Below, piece after piece: positions 33,422 to 42,943 of a stretch of DNA of 57,430 bases (positions are counted from its first letter, which is position 1; every line of letters begins with the position of its first letter). The stretch lies in contig JABURQ010000074.1 of NCBI GenBank assembly GCA_014762625.1, forward strand, positions 1-57,430, in the 5' to 3' direction. Source of the stretch: Planctomycetaceae bacterium. GTDB taxonomy: Bacteria; Planctomycetota; Planctomycetia; Planctomycetales; Planctomycetaceae. The notes beneath the pieces are model-generated. The model was not told the origin of the DNA, did no database searches, and was given only the letters and a program-made list of their open reading frames with translations. A program made the translations under genes and the position numbers.

Positions 33422-35262
33422 GAGGACAATCGAGTCGTTCGGGTTTTCGGTTTCAGCACAAACCAATCAGCCAACACAGCGATCAGAACGAGCAGCGAAC
33501 CGAGTAAAATCAACCAGGAAAAAGGATCGTCGAGCGCGAAGAGTTCCACCGGTTTGGTCGTCGCACTCCGCTGGCCTGGTTTCAGCTTCGACAGATTGGA
33601 TTCTCGCGGATCGAAAAAGTTGACGGAGAACTTTCCGAATTCTTCTTCACCTTCGCGAATCGTATAAATGCCGGGTGACTCCGGAGCGCTGATAAATACA
33701 ATTTCCGAGCGGAGTACCGGTTTGGTATTCCCGGCTCCTTCGAGAGTCAGTTGTAGAGCGCCCTCTCCCGCCGGATCGGAGAGCCCTTCGTACAGTCGAA
33801 ACTGAATGTCTTCATTGATCCGGTAATTCCAGCGGGATAAACCGGGCATCGCGGCGCGACGTTGTTCGATCAGATTCATGATCAGGATTGGCCAGTCCGG
33901 ACTATTCGTCAGATTGGAGCGAGCGAGGTCGATGTTCAAGGCGTAACCGTTGGTGAGCGTCCCCGCCAGACGCCCCATGAGCGGCGTCGAACCGGCGGAA
34001 ATCATCGGAATGATTTCGTACGGCCACTCCTGGACTCCCCCCCAGACCACTCCCCCCAGCACGACCCCTTCCAGTATCGGGTTCTGTTTCTCCATCAAAT
34101 ACGGCCCCAGGAAATCCTTGGCGTTTTCTCGCGCGGCTTCCGTTGCGTCCAGAGGACCGATGCCGATCCACCACCGGCGGACCGAAGATTCCGGAGTTTC
34201 ACCCGCAGTATCGATCAGCAAATGTGGATCGTCGCCGTCGGTGAATTCCGCATCGGGAAGTGCCGAGACAATCCGTTCGAGAGGTTGGCGGGCCAGGTGA
34301 TCTTCGGGGAGTTGCATACCGAGGCGGACGGTTCTGATGCGCGGTTCGATCAGCGTGACGGTGTTGTCGATTGCGAGAGCGTCGTCGGGAGAAGAGAGCG
34401 TGATTTTGACTTCCCCGATTCCGCCGGGGACCGGTATCTGAATGGGGGCGGTCGCTTTGGCGGAGAGTTTGGTTTTCCGGGCGAACAGTTCCTGATTACG
34501 GGTGGTTCCCGTAAGCACGATCTCGGCAGGTTCGTCACTGTAATTGGCGATGCGCAGAAAAAGTCCGCCCTGATTCTGTTCTGGATCGAACGTCCAGCGC
34601 GCTGTCGTGAAACCGACATTCTTCAAAATCTGGCCCACCGACACGATTTCCATCTCATCGGGAGGGAGGGCTCCCTCTTCCGGAATATGATCGGTCAGAT
34701 AGAGGATTTGCCCGTGACCGGCGGCGAGTTGGACGGCTCGATCCCACGCCGGTTGAACGTCGTGAACCGTTTCGATCGGATTCCAGTCGGCAAACGCCAG
34801 TTGGGCATCCTGCCAACTGACGGGACCGGCGAGTTTCTGGATGCGGCGACCGGTCGTCATCAGTGTGATAACGGTATCGCGATCCTCCTGCTGGACGCGT
34901 TGCTCGAGTTTTTGGAGCGCCGCGTCGCGGAAGGAGAGCCCCTCGGAGTTTTTCGCCTGCATCGAGGCGGAATTATCAAGGACGACGATGAGGTGTGTGA
35001 CTTGGCCGGTGTTTCCGAAAATCGGATTCGCCAGAATGAGTGAAATCAGCAGCGCCGCGAGGAGTTCCAGGATCAACGAAGGAGTAATCGGCAGACGTTC
35101 CCGCTTGCGACCGGCCGTGGTCACCTGCATCTCCGCCCCCCACAAATGCGCCCCCGAAATAAGCAGCGGAGGGTAGCGATGATGGAACATGTGAATCGCC
35201 GCGATCGCGGGCAGCGACAGCAGTCCCAGCAGTCCCCAGGGATTGGCAAAGTAAAACGGCAT
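33418..35262 (-). CDS. BatA-like VWA membrane protein
   Basis: A 614-residue protein starting at the ATG at 35262; a GTG one codon upstream is possible. The N-terminus is the double-transmembrane BatA-type domain: MPFYFANPWGLLGLLSLPAI, then HMFHHRYPPLLISGA, and a second helix LILELLAALLISLILANPIF. A VWA domain follows at once, with MIDAS residues DNSAS (96-100). The middle and C-terminal parts are Ig-like and GATase-like (TDGDDPHLLIDTAGETPES), and a final membrane helix (LILLGSLLVLIAVLADWFVL) is followed by a basic tail. The gene starts 9 bp after the DUF58 gene and overlaps the next gene by 4 bp. Partner of DUF58 and MoxR in many bacteria, with unclear cellular function. Confidence 0.88.
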   Translation of the reverse strand: MPFYFANPWGLLGLLSLPAIAAIHMFHHRYPPLLISGAHLWGAEMQVTTAGRKRERLPITPSLILELLAALLISLILANPIFGNTGQVTHLIVVLDNSASMQAKNSEGLSFRDAALQKLEQRVQQEDRDTVITLMTTGRRIQKLAGPVSWQDAQLAFADWNPIETVHDVQPAWDRAVQLAAGHGQILYLTDHIPEEGALPPDEMEIVSVGQILKNVGFTTARWTFDPEQNQGGLFLRIANYSDEPAEIVLTGTTRNQELFARKTKLSAKATAPIQIPVPGGIGEVKITLSSPDDALAIDNTVTLIEPRIRTVRLGMQLPEDHLARQPLERIVSALPDAEFTDGDDPHLLIDTAGETPESSVRRWWIGIGPLDATEAARENAKDFLGPYLMEKQNPILEGVVLGGVVWGGVQEWPYEIIPMISAGSTPLMGRLAGTLTNGYALNIDLARSNLTNSPDWPILIMNLIEQRRAAMPGLSRWNYRINEDIQFRLYEGLSDPAGEGALQLTLEGAGNTKPVLRSEIVFISAPESPGIYTIREGEEEFGKFSVNFFDPRESNLSKLKPGQRSATTKPVELFALDDPFSWLILLGSLLVLIAVLADWFVLKPKTRTTRLSS

Positions 35263-35271
35263 CACAATTCT

Positions 35272-36129
35272 TTATTCGGCTCTCAGCAGACCTGCCTGAC
35301 AAAGTTCGGCATGACAAAGATGGGTGAGTCCCTGTTCGGCAACGAGCGTTACGAACGGAGCGTGGACTCGTCTCGCAGCCCGCGCCAAGGATGTTTGCAG
35401 ACGCTGCAAACGTTCTTTGTATTGTTGGATTCGGTCCTGGTTGATGATCATGTCGGCCTCGCCTCCCGATTCGACATCGACCAGTCGTCGACCGCCGAGC
35501 GCGGAGGGATCTTGTTCGAAGTGATTGAGTAACTGGATCACCCAGAGGGCAGCCGATTCAGCAGCCAGCTTGCGAATGAGCCTGTCCGGATCGTGAGGGA
35601 AGAGGAAATCGCTAATCACGATGCGGACCGACTGACGTTTGAACGGAATCGCTCCGTCCATCAACAATTGACCGAGATCGCCGACTCCCGCAAATTCGAT
35701 CTCATCCAGGCGGTTCAGACTTTCGATCGATAATTGTTCGACGGGACGGCGATCGTCCGCCAGAAACAACGCCGGTCGCCCTCCGAGTTGTCCCGAGAGT
35801 AATGCGAACATCGCCGCCAGTTGTTTCAAAACGTGCGGTTTTTCTTCTCCTCCCAGGGCCATCGAGCGGCTGGTGTCGAGGATCACTTCGGTGCGGGGAC
35901 TGATTTCCTCCCGAAACATGCGAATCATCAATTGGTCGCTGCGCGCGTAGGCCGACCAGTCGAGATGCCGGATATCGTCGCCGGGCATGTATTCGCGATA
36001 TTCCTGAAACTCGAGCGAACTTCCGATGCCTCGTCCGAGGAGTTCGCCCGATTGTCCCGCCACGGGAACCCGTAGCAACCCGAGTTGATACCGACTGACG
36101 GCGTTCTGGACTTCAGGATCGTGTCGCAT
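35272..36129 (-). CDS. DUF58 domain protein
   Basis: A 285-residue soluble protein with the DUF58 signature GIGSSLEFQEYREYMPGDD then IRHLDWSAYARSDQLMIRMF (residues ~34-72). It continues with a VWA-like fold (TEVILDTSRSMALGG, FLADDRRPVEQL). The gene lies 3 bp after the second permease gene and 9 bp before the BatA-like gene, so it is very probably translated from the same polycistronic message. DUF58 proteins typically accompany a MoxR ATPase and are proposed clients or assembly factors. The residues of the first ~30 positions (HDPEVQNAVSRYQLGLLRVP) fit the start chosen. Confidence 0.92.
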   Translation of the reverse strand: MRHDPEVQNAVSRYQLGLLRVPVAGQSGELLGRGIGSSLEFQEYREYMPGDDIRHLDWSAYARSDQLMIRMFREEISPRTEVILDTSRSMALGGEEKPHVLKQLAAMFALLSGQLGGRPALFLADDRRPVEQLSIESLNRLDEIEFAGVGDLGQLLMDGAIPFKRQSVRIVISDFLFPHDPDRLIRKLAAESAALWVIQLLNHFEQDPSALGGRRLVDVESGGEADMIINQDRIQQYKERLQRLQTSLARAARRVHAPFVTLVAEQGLTHLCHAELCQAGLLRAE

Positions 36130-36132
36130 CGA

Positions 36133-37710
36133 TTAGCCCTCCTCGAGCGAACTGGCGGGCGGAGCCTCGGGAATCTGGAACGGCTCGACTTCCACGGTTT
36201 CTGTCTGCTGTTGGGTTTGAAATCCACGGATTTCGTACAGACTCAGGACCATCGCCTTGAGGTTGAACAACAACGCGACACTCGCCGCAATACCCAAAAT
36301 GACCAGCACCGGATCCGACCACTGATTTCTGTCCGAAATTTCGTACAAAGTGGCGAATGGATTGATGATCTCAAACAGCGAGTATCTCCGCCAGGAGAGA
36401 AACTCGAGAGCCTTTGCCATCATTGGGATGATGCACCCGATCGCAAACACCAGCAGTGTGATCACACGGACGTGATTCGGTTTGAGGTTTTCGATCATTC
36501 CGTTTCCGATGCGACCGAAGGCGGAGGCGAAGCCGAGATAAATGATGATGTAGAAGACCAGACCGGTCAAAAACGGGATCACTTCGTCGATCGATCCGTA
36601 AGAGCGAGTCGATGTGTTCATCATGACCAGAATCGTGACAATCTGCAGACCGTAACAGATGCCGAGGTTCAGCATCAGGTACGCCATTCCGCGCGACCCG
36701 CCGGGAAGAAACGGAGCGAGCAGAAAACGGGAGATGCGACGACTCGGAAGCGATTTCCGAATCCGTCGCGACAGAAAGTTTTCCTCGGTCACGGACACCA
36801 GCCCCACGGCAATCAGTTGAATATAGGTGAGGCTGCAGATGATAAAGAAGATCTCGTCATCAAAACCGGAGTACCAAAACGCGAGCCCCAGGATAAGAGC
36901 GTTCATAATCAGAAATTGCAGCGTCGAGATCAGCCGAATGCCGCTACTTCGATTTCCCGATTCGAAAGTGAGTTGGGCAGACGTGATCTGCAGAAACAGC
37001 CAGCAATACAAAATCCCCAGAAACACGACGATTCCAAACCCCAGCCAGAATCTCCAGTCCTGGAGCATCGAACTATCCGAAAACAGCGCGAGTAGCGAGG
37101 ACGTGGTCGTTCCCAACATGGAGAGCAACCCGATCAGTAACATGATCGACAGGATCCCTTGCCAATGCCGTTGATGGGCGAACGTGCTCACCATTAGCGC
37201 CATAATGCTGAAGGCGACCGAGAGCAGCAGTCCGCACAGCAGCAGAAACGCCACCGAGGGTAATTCAAACCCTTCCAGCAGCGATGTGAACGCGATGAAA
37301 GGGGCGATCGCGGAGTAATAGATGAAATCCTGTACCACCGCGCTCATCAGCTTTCCCCACACAATCTGCCAGGGAGAAAGCGAAGTAATCCGCAGCGAGT
37401 CGAACGTGTTTTGATCCTTCTCGCCGAGCATACTGCGAAACGCGCCGTATGGCACAATGACGGTCACCGCGATCATCAGGACCACAAAGTAAAACACAAA
37501 TAATCGTTGTCCCGAAGCGCCGTAATTGATGGCGTCCCCCATCATGGCCACGCCGAACACAGAGATCACCCAGGACGAAAAGACCAGCAGCAGAAATGTC
37601 GCCACGAACTGCCGGCTCTTAAGGGATTGCCGCGTCTCTTTAACGAGAATCGCATTGAGACGATCTCCGGCTTTTTCCAGCCATCTCAGGGAACTTTCCA
37701 CGGTACTCAT
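36133..37710 (-). CDS. ABC-2 type transporter permease (longer of two)
   Basis: A 525-residue polytopic membrane protein. The start is the ATG at 37710, overlapping the upstream permease stop codon by 4 bp. The frame is open further upstream to 37920 but lies antisense-free within the previous gene and is not used. Hydrophobic segments include FVATFLLLVFSSWVISVFGV, FVFYFVVLMIAVTVIVPYGA, SVAFLLLCGLLLSVAFSIMA and IMLLIGLLSMLGTTTSSLLA, with more in the C-terminal half. The motif EKDQNTFDSLRITSLSPWQI followed by VWGKL is the typical cytoplasmic loop of ABC-2/NatB-type permeases that contacts the ATPase. The last ~25 residues are acidic. It probably forms a heterodimer with the preceding 301-residue permease. 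Confidence 0.85.
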   Translation of the reverse strand: MSTVESSLRWLEKAGDRLNAILVKETRQSLKSRQFVATFLLLVFSSWVISVFGVAMMGDAINYGASGQRLFVFYFVVLMIAVTVIVPYGAFRSMLGEKDQNTFDSLRITSLSPWQIVWGKLMSAVVQDFIYYSAIAPFIAFTSLLEGFELPSVAFLLLCGLLLSVAFSIMALMVSTFAHQRHWQGILSIMLLIGLLSMLGTTTSSLLALFSDSSMLQDWRFWLGFGIVVFLGILYCWLFLQITSAQLTFESGNRSSGIRLISTLQFLIMNALILGLAFWYSGFDDEIFFIICSLTYIQLIAVGLVSVTEENFLSRRIRKSLPSRRISRFLLAPFLPGGSRGMAYLMLNLGICYGLQIVTILVMMNTSTRSYGSIDEVIPFLTGLVFYIIIYLGFASAFGRIGNGMIENLKPNHVRVITLLVFAIGCIIPMMAKALEFLSWRRYSLFEIINPFATLYEISDRNQWSDPVLVILGIAASVALLFNLKAMVLSLYEIRGFQTQQQTETVEVEPFQIPEAPPASSLEEG

Positions 37711-38612
37711 CGGTCGCGTTCCTCCCTGGTGTCGGGTTGTGGAGTCGATGGTTGAACTGGTTGCGCGGCCTGCGGACGCGGAGGATTGTTGGGATGATGA
37801 TAGGGGAGCGGAGCGTTCGGATCGCGACGATAGCCGATCGGCAAAAATGTCGTCGTTAATTGAGCCTGCGCCACCCCCAGCGAAATCAGTCCGACGAAGA
37901 CCAGAAAGATCGCAAAGCACCCCAGACCAGTGATCGCATCCAAAATGCTGGAGCCTCCCGCGATCACCAGTTCCACGAACACTCCGTAACTGATTCCGGC
38001 GGTGATCACAGCCACCGTCAACAGAATGATCAGATTCAGAATTTCCAGCCAGGGTTTTTGACAGAGCGCCCCCATCATCACCGCGAACATCGTCAACGCC
38101 AGCGAAACCAAGAAGAGTCCGCCGAGGCTGGTGATGATTTCAAATACACCGAGCCCGCCGAGCATATAGCTGAGGCAGATGAACGGCGCGATCGCGGAAG
38201 CGTAGACGAGCATCATCACCACGGCCCCCTGAACCTTCCCAGCGACAATATTGCCGGGGGAGAGCGTCGTGATCGCCAGCATCTCGAAAGCCCGGTCGTG
38301 GAACTCCTGGGCCATGCTGAAGAAGGCATTGCTGGGAATCGCAAACATCAGACATGCGATCAACGCGACGAGATACGCGCGAAAAAACAGCGGACCGATT
38401 TCCTGAAATTCGAGAACATTGAACTTGTTGATGACTCCGAAGACGGAGTACAGCCAGGAACCGATCAGCAGCAATGTAAACACCGTCACGAACGAGCGGG
38501 CTTTGACCACTTGTCGAATTTCGCGCACCACCAGAGGATTCAGCCGGTCGCTCAGCGAGCGAAGACGATCTTCCAGAGAAGTCATGGCAAATGTTGGTAA
38601 GGCGTCTGACAT
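37707..38612 (-). CDS. ABC-2 type transporter permease (shorter of two)
   Basis: A 301-residue membrane protein with about six hydrophobic segments (SFVTVFTLLLIGSWLYSVFG, FFRAYLVALIACLMFAIPSN, VMMLVYASAIAPFICLSYML, GLFLVSLALTMFAVMMGALC and two more). The cytoplasmic loop FHDRAFEMLAITTLSPGNIV then AGKVQG matches the ABC-2 pattern seen also in the next gene, and NPLVVREIRQVVKARSF near the N-terminus is shared in kind (NAILVKETRQSLKSRQF). The C-terminus is Pro-rich (PLPYHHPNNPPRPQAAQP). The start could also be the internal ATG at 38585. It lies 34 bp after the ATPase gene and overlaps the second permease gene. Confidence 0.87.
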   Translation of the reverse strand: MSDALPTFAMTSLEDRLRSLSDRLNPLVVREIRQVVKARSFVTVFTLLLIGSWLYSVFGVINKFNVLEFQEIGPLFFRAYLVALIACLMFAIPSNAFFSMAQEFHDRAFEMLAITTLSPGNIVAGKVQGAVVMMLVYASAIAPFICLSYMLGGLGVFEIITSLGGLFLVSLALTMFAVMMGALCQKPWLEILNLIILLTVAVITAGISYGVFVELVIAGGSSILDAITGLGCFAIFLVFVGLISLGVAQAQLTTTFLPIGYRRDPNAPLPYHHPNNPPRPQAAQPVQPSTPQPDTREERDR

Positions 38613-38646
38613 ATCGTTTAAGAATAGGTCGTTCTGAAGTGTTCTG

Positions 38647-39705
38647 TTACTGGGTGAGTCCGCGGGTCAAATCCATAAACGCGTCTTCGAGGCTTTCGAT
38701 CTTGCCCCGGAACTCGATGATTGGAAAGCCTTCGTTGACCATCGTCTTCAACAGATTGTGTTGGTCTTGCTGGGTCCCCTCGAATTCGAAACTGGCGGTG
38801 TGCTGAGAAATCGAAACGTCGGAGACGAACGGTTGCTGGACGAGCCACTTTTCCAGTTCGGGACCGGTCTCGATCAGCGACATTTCGATGCTGGCGTGCG
38901 ATTGACGACCTTTCGATTGACGTCGGAGTGCCAGGATATCCTGGATCGTTCCGGTGGCGAGAATTTCGCCTGCTTCGATAATGACCGCCGAATCGCAGAT
39001 CTCGCCCAGTTCCGTCAGAATGTGAGAACTAATGAGCACGGTTTTTTTCAATTCCGTCGCGAGCAGATGGATCAGTTCTCGCAGTTCCACCCGCGCGCGA
39101 GGATCGAGCCCCGCCGCCGGTTCATCCAGAATCAGGACCTCCGGATCGTGGATCAGGGTGCGACCGAGTCCCAATCGCTGCGACATTCCTTTGGAGAGCG
39201 TGTTGATCGGCTTCTCCGCCAGCTTACGGAGTTCGGTAAAGACGAGGACGTGCTCGACGGCATCCTTGCGGCGTTGTCCTCGGAAGCCGTACGCCCGCGC
39301 GAAGAAATCGAGATATTCGACGACGTTCATGTTCGGATATTTCCCGAATGCATCCGGCATGAACCCGAGTCGCTTACGCACCCGGTCGGGATAATCGACG
39401 ACCGAATCACCACAGATAAACGCGTCGCCGGCGGTCGGCGATTCGAGTGTGGCGAGAATCCGCATCGTGGTCGTTTTGCCGGCGCCGTTCGGGCCGATAA
39501 AGCCCATCACCTGTCCGGGGTAAGCTTTGAAGGAAACCTTATTGACGGCTTTCAGGCGTCCGAAAAAACGATGCAAATTCCGGACTTCCAGCGTCGCGGA
39601 CTGACCGCTTCGATCGGGCGCGGCGGTCGCCGTCCCCGATTGAGAATCCTCGTTCTCTTCGGATGAGTCGTCGAAAATAGGTTCCGTCGCGCTGTTGTCA
39701 ATCAT
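38647..39705 (-). CDS. ABC transporter ATP-binding protein (ABC-2 partner)
   Basis: A 352-residue ATPase. Walker A is GPNGAGKTT (residues 71-79), the signature is LSKGMSQRLGLG, Walker B and its extension are VLILDEPAAGLDP, and the H-loop region is VLISSHILTELGEICD. The domain is preceded by a 37-residue acidic, Ser/Thr-rich N-terminal extension (EPIFDDSSEENEDSQSG) not usual for NatA/GldA-type ATPases. A C-terminal domain of ~100 residues follows. The ATG overlaps the stop of the upstream gene by one base (TGATG), implying translational coupling. It should energise the two downstream permeases. The transported substrate is unknown. Confidence 0.93.
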   Translation of the reverse strand: MIDNSATEPIFDDSSEENEDSQSGTATAAPDRSGQSATLEVRNLHRFFGRLKAVNKVSFKAYPGQVMGFIGPNGAGKTTTMRILATLESPTAGDAFICGDSVVDYPDRVRKRLGFMPDAFGKYPNMNVVEYLDFFARAYGFRGQRRKDAVEHVLVFTELRKLAEKPINTLSKGMSQRLGLGRTLIHDPEVLILDEPAAGLDPRARVELRELIHLLATELKKTVLISSHILTELGEICDSAVIIEAGEILATGTIQDILALRRQSKGRQSHASIEMSLIETGPELEKWLVQQPFVSDVSISQHTASFEFEGTQQDQHNLLKTMVNEGFPIIEFRGKIESLEDAFMDLTRGLTQ

Positions 39706-41774
39706 CAATAATATCCATGCAACAGAAACAGGCTGCTTCGTTCGCTGGTGCGGTTGACGCCGATGGGGACCTCGGGATTTTCCGAGAAGATTCCAAAATA
39801 TTGCCGATCTCCCAACTCCCGCTCGAAGGAGTTGACCAGCGAAGAGATCGAGCGTTCCGAGAGACTATTGGAAAATTGAGTGTGAAGCTGGTTTCCGCCG
39901 GGATATCTTCCACTTCGATAGCGGCTGGAATAGGAGCTCGTATTGGGATCGTAATTGTCCGGGAGGGCGGGTTGGTTTTCTCGAATCACATTGGAAACCG
40001 AACTGATTTGTTCGGTGGACGCCAGTTTGAGCGTCTTTTTAGTGTCGGCCCGGATGTCGGTCCCGTAATACAGTTTGCCGTCGGTACCGCGGACGAGTAA
40101 CTGTTCGAGGTCGTATTCGAACCCGTTGGCGACGTCCATGGAGCCTCCGCTCGGAGGAGAGAGCGTGAGTCGTCCGCGTTCATCCCGCACGCTCACCGTT
40201 TTGAATTGCGTTCGCGTGCGCGATTTGAGCCAACCCGTGCGTAATGACTGCTGATTGGTCCAATCGACAAGGCCCGATGAAAGCCCATCGTCGTCTTGCT
40301 CCGGCCAGATCGGAAAGACGGCGGTATCCGCCTGGAACTGCAAGCCTTCGGAAGGCGCCAGTCCCGAATAGAAGGAGACGCGGGTATCGATGACCGATTC
40401 GGCGGCTTGTTGATCGACCGTCACCAGGGATCGGATGCGCGACTTGGTACTGAAGCCGTGTGCCACCAGCGAATAACTGAACAGCGAGAGGCTCGTAACC
40501 AGTGCGATGACCGGGATCGTGATGATCAGCAGATAGAGTCGTTTCTTCCGATTGAGATAGAAATAATTCACCGGCCCGATGACCACCGAGAAAACGGTGA
40601 TCAGTAACAAAAACGCCACGACCGGTACGCCGCTGATGCCCGGCACCATAAAATGCAGAAACTCATCGTGACCGGAACGCGAGGTGATCCCATTGCGATA
40701 CGTCCACCGGATGCGATGATCGCCGAGGTTTTTCAATAACCCTCCCCATTCGTGTCGCGTGCCGGGAAACGGATTTCCATAAAACGCGATCAGTTTTCCG
40801 TCAAGCAGATCGAACGTTTGATACGGCAGGTTGGCATGGTCCCAGACGAACGGATCCTGATTTTTGTTTCCGTTATTCGTGACCGTATAACCCGAGTAAA
40901 CATCCCCCTCCACGAGAGGAACCCGCTCCTTCCAGAGGGGGGCATCCTTCCACGATGTTGAGTTCGAGATCGCCGACTCGTTCAGACGACACAGTTCGTT
41001 CAGTCTGGTGGATTGCTGCGGCAGTGCTCCCACATCGAACAGGATCAGGTTGCCGCCGGTCTTGCACCAGTCGAGCATCGCTTCCCGCGCGTCGCTGGAA
41101 ATTTTGTCGAAGTCGTCTAGCGAGATGGCGACAAAGTCGAGTCCGGAATAATCAATCCACCGTTCGGGCAACAGTGTGGGAGGGATCGTTTCGTGATCGC
41201 TGGAGCGCCCGGATCCACCCGATCCATAATATCCACCTGAACTGGAGGCGCCGGCGGAGTTTTGAGCCATCCAGTTCACCCCATACTCGTACTGATCGAG
41301 CGGTAATGTCTTGTTCGATATTACCAGCAGGGAAGGGCGGTCGTACGACGAATAATCGACGTCGGGTAGACTGATCGAATTTCGTAATCCCGATTCGGTT
41401 ACTCCGTTAATCGCGACATCCAGCGTGCCGTTGGATTGAGCGCCCGTCATCGGTATAGAGAGAGAAAACGCGAGCTTGGCGTTGGTTTTCAGGACGATGG
41501 TTTTGCTCACGTCCGGCAAACCGGAGCCGTACGGCTTGAACGTAAATCGGATGGCTCGTTCGCGACCGAAATTGGTCGCTTCGATCCGGATAGGATAGTA
41601 TCCCCCAAACGCGCAACCCGCCCAGCGCGTATCGACGCTCACGTTGAGATCGTTCTGTCGTTTCGTCGACTCCGCACCAGCCCCCCAGCTTGTCCGCACA
41701 AATCCCTGCAAGCACCCGTTCACGAGGAACAGGATCAGCAGGCTTCGCAGGCGATGTGAGTTCGAGGAAAACAT
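39705..41774 (-). CDS. Membrane-anchored protein with GATase-like region, accessory to the ABC-2 operon
   Basis: A 689-residue protein. The ATG at 41774 is chosen because a hydrophobic leader follows (LRSLLILFLVNGCLQGF), with NGC as a possible but imperfect lipobox; the frame upstream to 41972 lacks a signal. After an Ig-like beta domain, a segment near residues 180-260 (YSGLDFVAISLDDFDKISS, then AMLDWCKTGGNLILFDVG) resembles the GATase-like/DUF4350 fold. Two membrane segments lie near 395-445 (VPVVAFLLLITVFSVVIGPV and LYLLIITIPVIALVTSLSLF). The C-terminus is Ser/Tyr/Arg-rich. The arrangement recalls GldG-like accessory subunits of ABC-2 systems, but sequence identity to GldG was not recognised. 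It lies 37 bp downstream of moxR. Confidence 0.75.
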   Translation of the reverse strand: MFSSNSHRLRSLLILFLVNGCLQGFVRTSWGAGAESTKRQNDLNVSVDTRWAGCAFGGYYPIRIEATNFGRERAIRFTFKPYGSGLPDVSKTIVLKTNAKLAFSLSIPMTGAQSNGTLDVAINGVTESGLRNSISLPDVDYSSYDRPSLLVISNKTLPLDQYEYGVNWMAQNSAGASSSGGYYGSGGSGRSSDHETIPPTLLPERWIDYSGLDFVAISLDDFDKISSDAREAMLDWCKTGGNLILFDVGALPQQSTRLNELCRLNESAISNSTSWKDAPLWKERVPLVEGDVYSGYTVTNNGNKNQDPFVWDHANLPYQTFDLLDGKLIAFYGNPFPGTRHEWGGLLKNLGDHRIRWTYRNGITSRSGHDEFLHFMVPGISGVPVVAFLLLITVFSVVIGPVNYFYLNRKKRLYLLIITIPVIALVTSLSLFSYSLVAHGFSTKSRIRSLVTVDQQAAESVIDTRVSFYSGLAPSEGLQFQADTAVFPIWPEQDDDGLSSGLVDWTNQQSLRTGWLKSRTRTQFKTVSVRDERGRLTLSPPSGGSMDVANGFEYDLEQLLVRGTDGKLYYGTDIRADTKKTLKLASTEQISSVSNVIRENQPALPDNYDPNTSSYSSRYRSGRYPGGNQLHTQFSNSLSERSISSLVNSFERELGDRQYFGIFSENPEVPIGVNRTSERSSLFLLHGYY

Positions 41775-41811
41775 GAACTTCGTCTCTCGGATGAGGGCGG
41801 ATTGAGAATAA

Positions 41812-42867
41812 CTACACGGAGAGGTCTTCGGGCACTTCCCGACCCACTTCCTTGACCGATTCCAATAATGACTCGACCACTTTGGGAGGTGTCCAGCCTT
41901 CGAGCCGTGCGGAGTAATCGAGAATGATACGATGCGAGAGTACGCTCTTGGCGACCCGTTTGACGTCTTCAAAGCCGACGTTCGGTTTCGAGTTCAACAG
42001 TGCGGACGCACGCGAAGTCGCCGCCAACGCGATCGCCGCTCGAGGTGATGCGCCGAACTTCACGAATTTTCGGATATGCTCCGGCGAAGTTTCACGATCG
42101 GGATGTGTTGAGGTCACCAGACGGGCGATGTAATTCGAGACGGCGACCGGCAAATGTACCTTATCGGTCAGGTGGAACAGGTCTTCGAGCTGGACAGCAC
42201 TCAGTGCCGTTTCCAGTTTCGGAGGCTCTCCCGCCCGGCGGGTGGTGATGATTTCCTGGAGCGTCTCGGGCGAGACGCCGTACACATCGATCTTGAATGT
42301 GAAACGATCGAGCTGGGCTTCCGGCAGCGGGTAAGTCCCTTCCAGTTCGATCGGGTTTTGCGTCGCCAGTACGAAGAACGGCTTCGGCAGTTCGTGCGAA
42401 TCTCCCATCACGGTCGCCCGACGTTCCTGCATCGCTTCCAGTAATGCGGCCTGAGTTTTGGGAGAGGCCCGGTTGATTTCGTCGGCGAGAACTAAGTTGG
42501 CGAAGATCGGCCCTTTGTGGAAAACCAGCTTCCGTTGCCCGTCTCCCGAGTCCTCAAGAATCGGCGAGCCGAGTATATCGCTCGGCAATAAGTCGGGCGT
42601 GAACTGAATCCGGCGAAATCCCAGACCGAGTAACGTAGAGAGCGATTTGACCAGTTCGGTTTTGCCCAGTCCCGGCAATCCTTCCAGCAGCATATGGCCC
42701 CGTGCCAGAAGACAGATCACGACCTGATCCAGTAATTCATCCTGACCGAGGATCGCTTTTCCGAGGCCGTCGCGCAGCTTGCCGATCAGTTCCGAAGCGG
42801 TGGAGACCTGGGTTTCCGAGAGGAGAGAGCCGGATGGCGTTGGACTGGAGGTTTCGGATGTAGACAC
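41812..42867 (-). CDS. MoxR-family AAA+ ATPase
   Basis: A 351-residue ATPase starting at a GTG with AGGAA at 6-nt spacing. Walker A is GLPGLGKT (residues 63-70). Walker B is LADEINRA. The sensor-1 region is FVLATQNPIELEGTYPLPEA with QLDRF, and GASPRAAIALAATSRA is the typical sensor-2 region. MoxR proteins are chaperone-like ATPases that act on partners containing VWA domains. Three VWA-type partners (DUF58, BatA-like and the 941-residue protein) are encoded downstream in the same operon. It is 76 bp after the coiled-coil membrane protein and 37 bp before the next gene. Confidence 0.95.
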   Translation of the reverse strand: MSTSETSSPTPSGSLLSETQVSTASELIGKLRDGLGKAILGQDELLDQVVICLLARGHMLLEGLPGLGKTELVKSLSTLLGLGFRRIQFTPDLLPSDILGSPILEDSGDGQRKLVFHKGPIFANLVLADEINRASPKTQAALLEAMQERRATVMGDSHELPKPFFVLATQNPIELEGTYPLPEAQLDRFTFKIDVYGVSPETLQEIITTRRAGEPPKLETALSAVQLEDLFHLTDKVHLPVAVSNYIARLVTSTHPDRETSPEHIRKFVKFGASPRAAIALAATSRASALLNSKPNVGFEDVKRVAKSVLSHRIILDYSARLEGWTPPKVVESLLESVKEVGREVPEDLSV

Positions 42868-42943
42868 AATCGGTTCCTGTCGGGAATGTTGAGTAGTGAG
42901 AGATTGGGATGAAATGTGTCATGAAGGGGGGCGCGTGAAGAAC

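Noticed and set aside
33862-35043. Open frame of 393 codons on the plus strand opposite the BatA-like gene
   Set aside because: Shadow frame, His/Arg/Asp-rich without a domain. The opposite strand encodes a VWA protein with an intact MIDAS.
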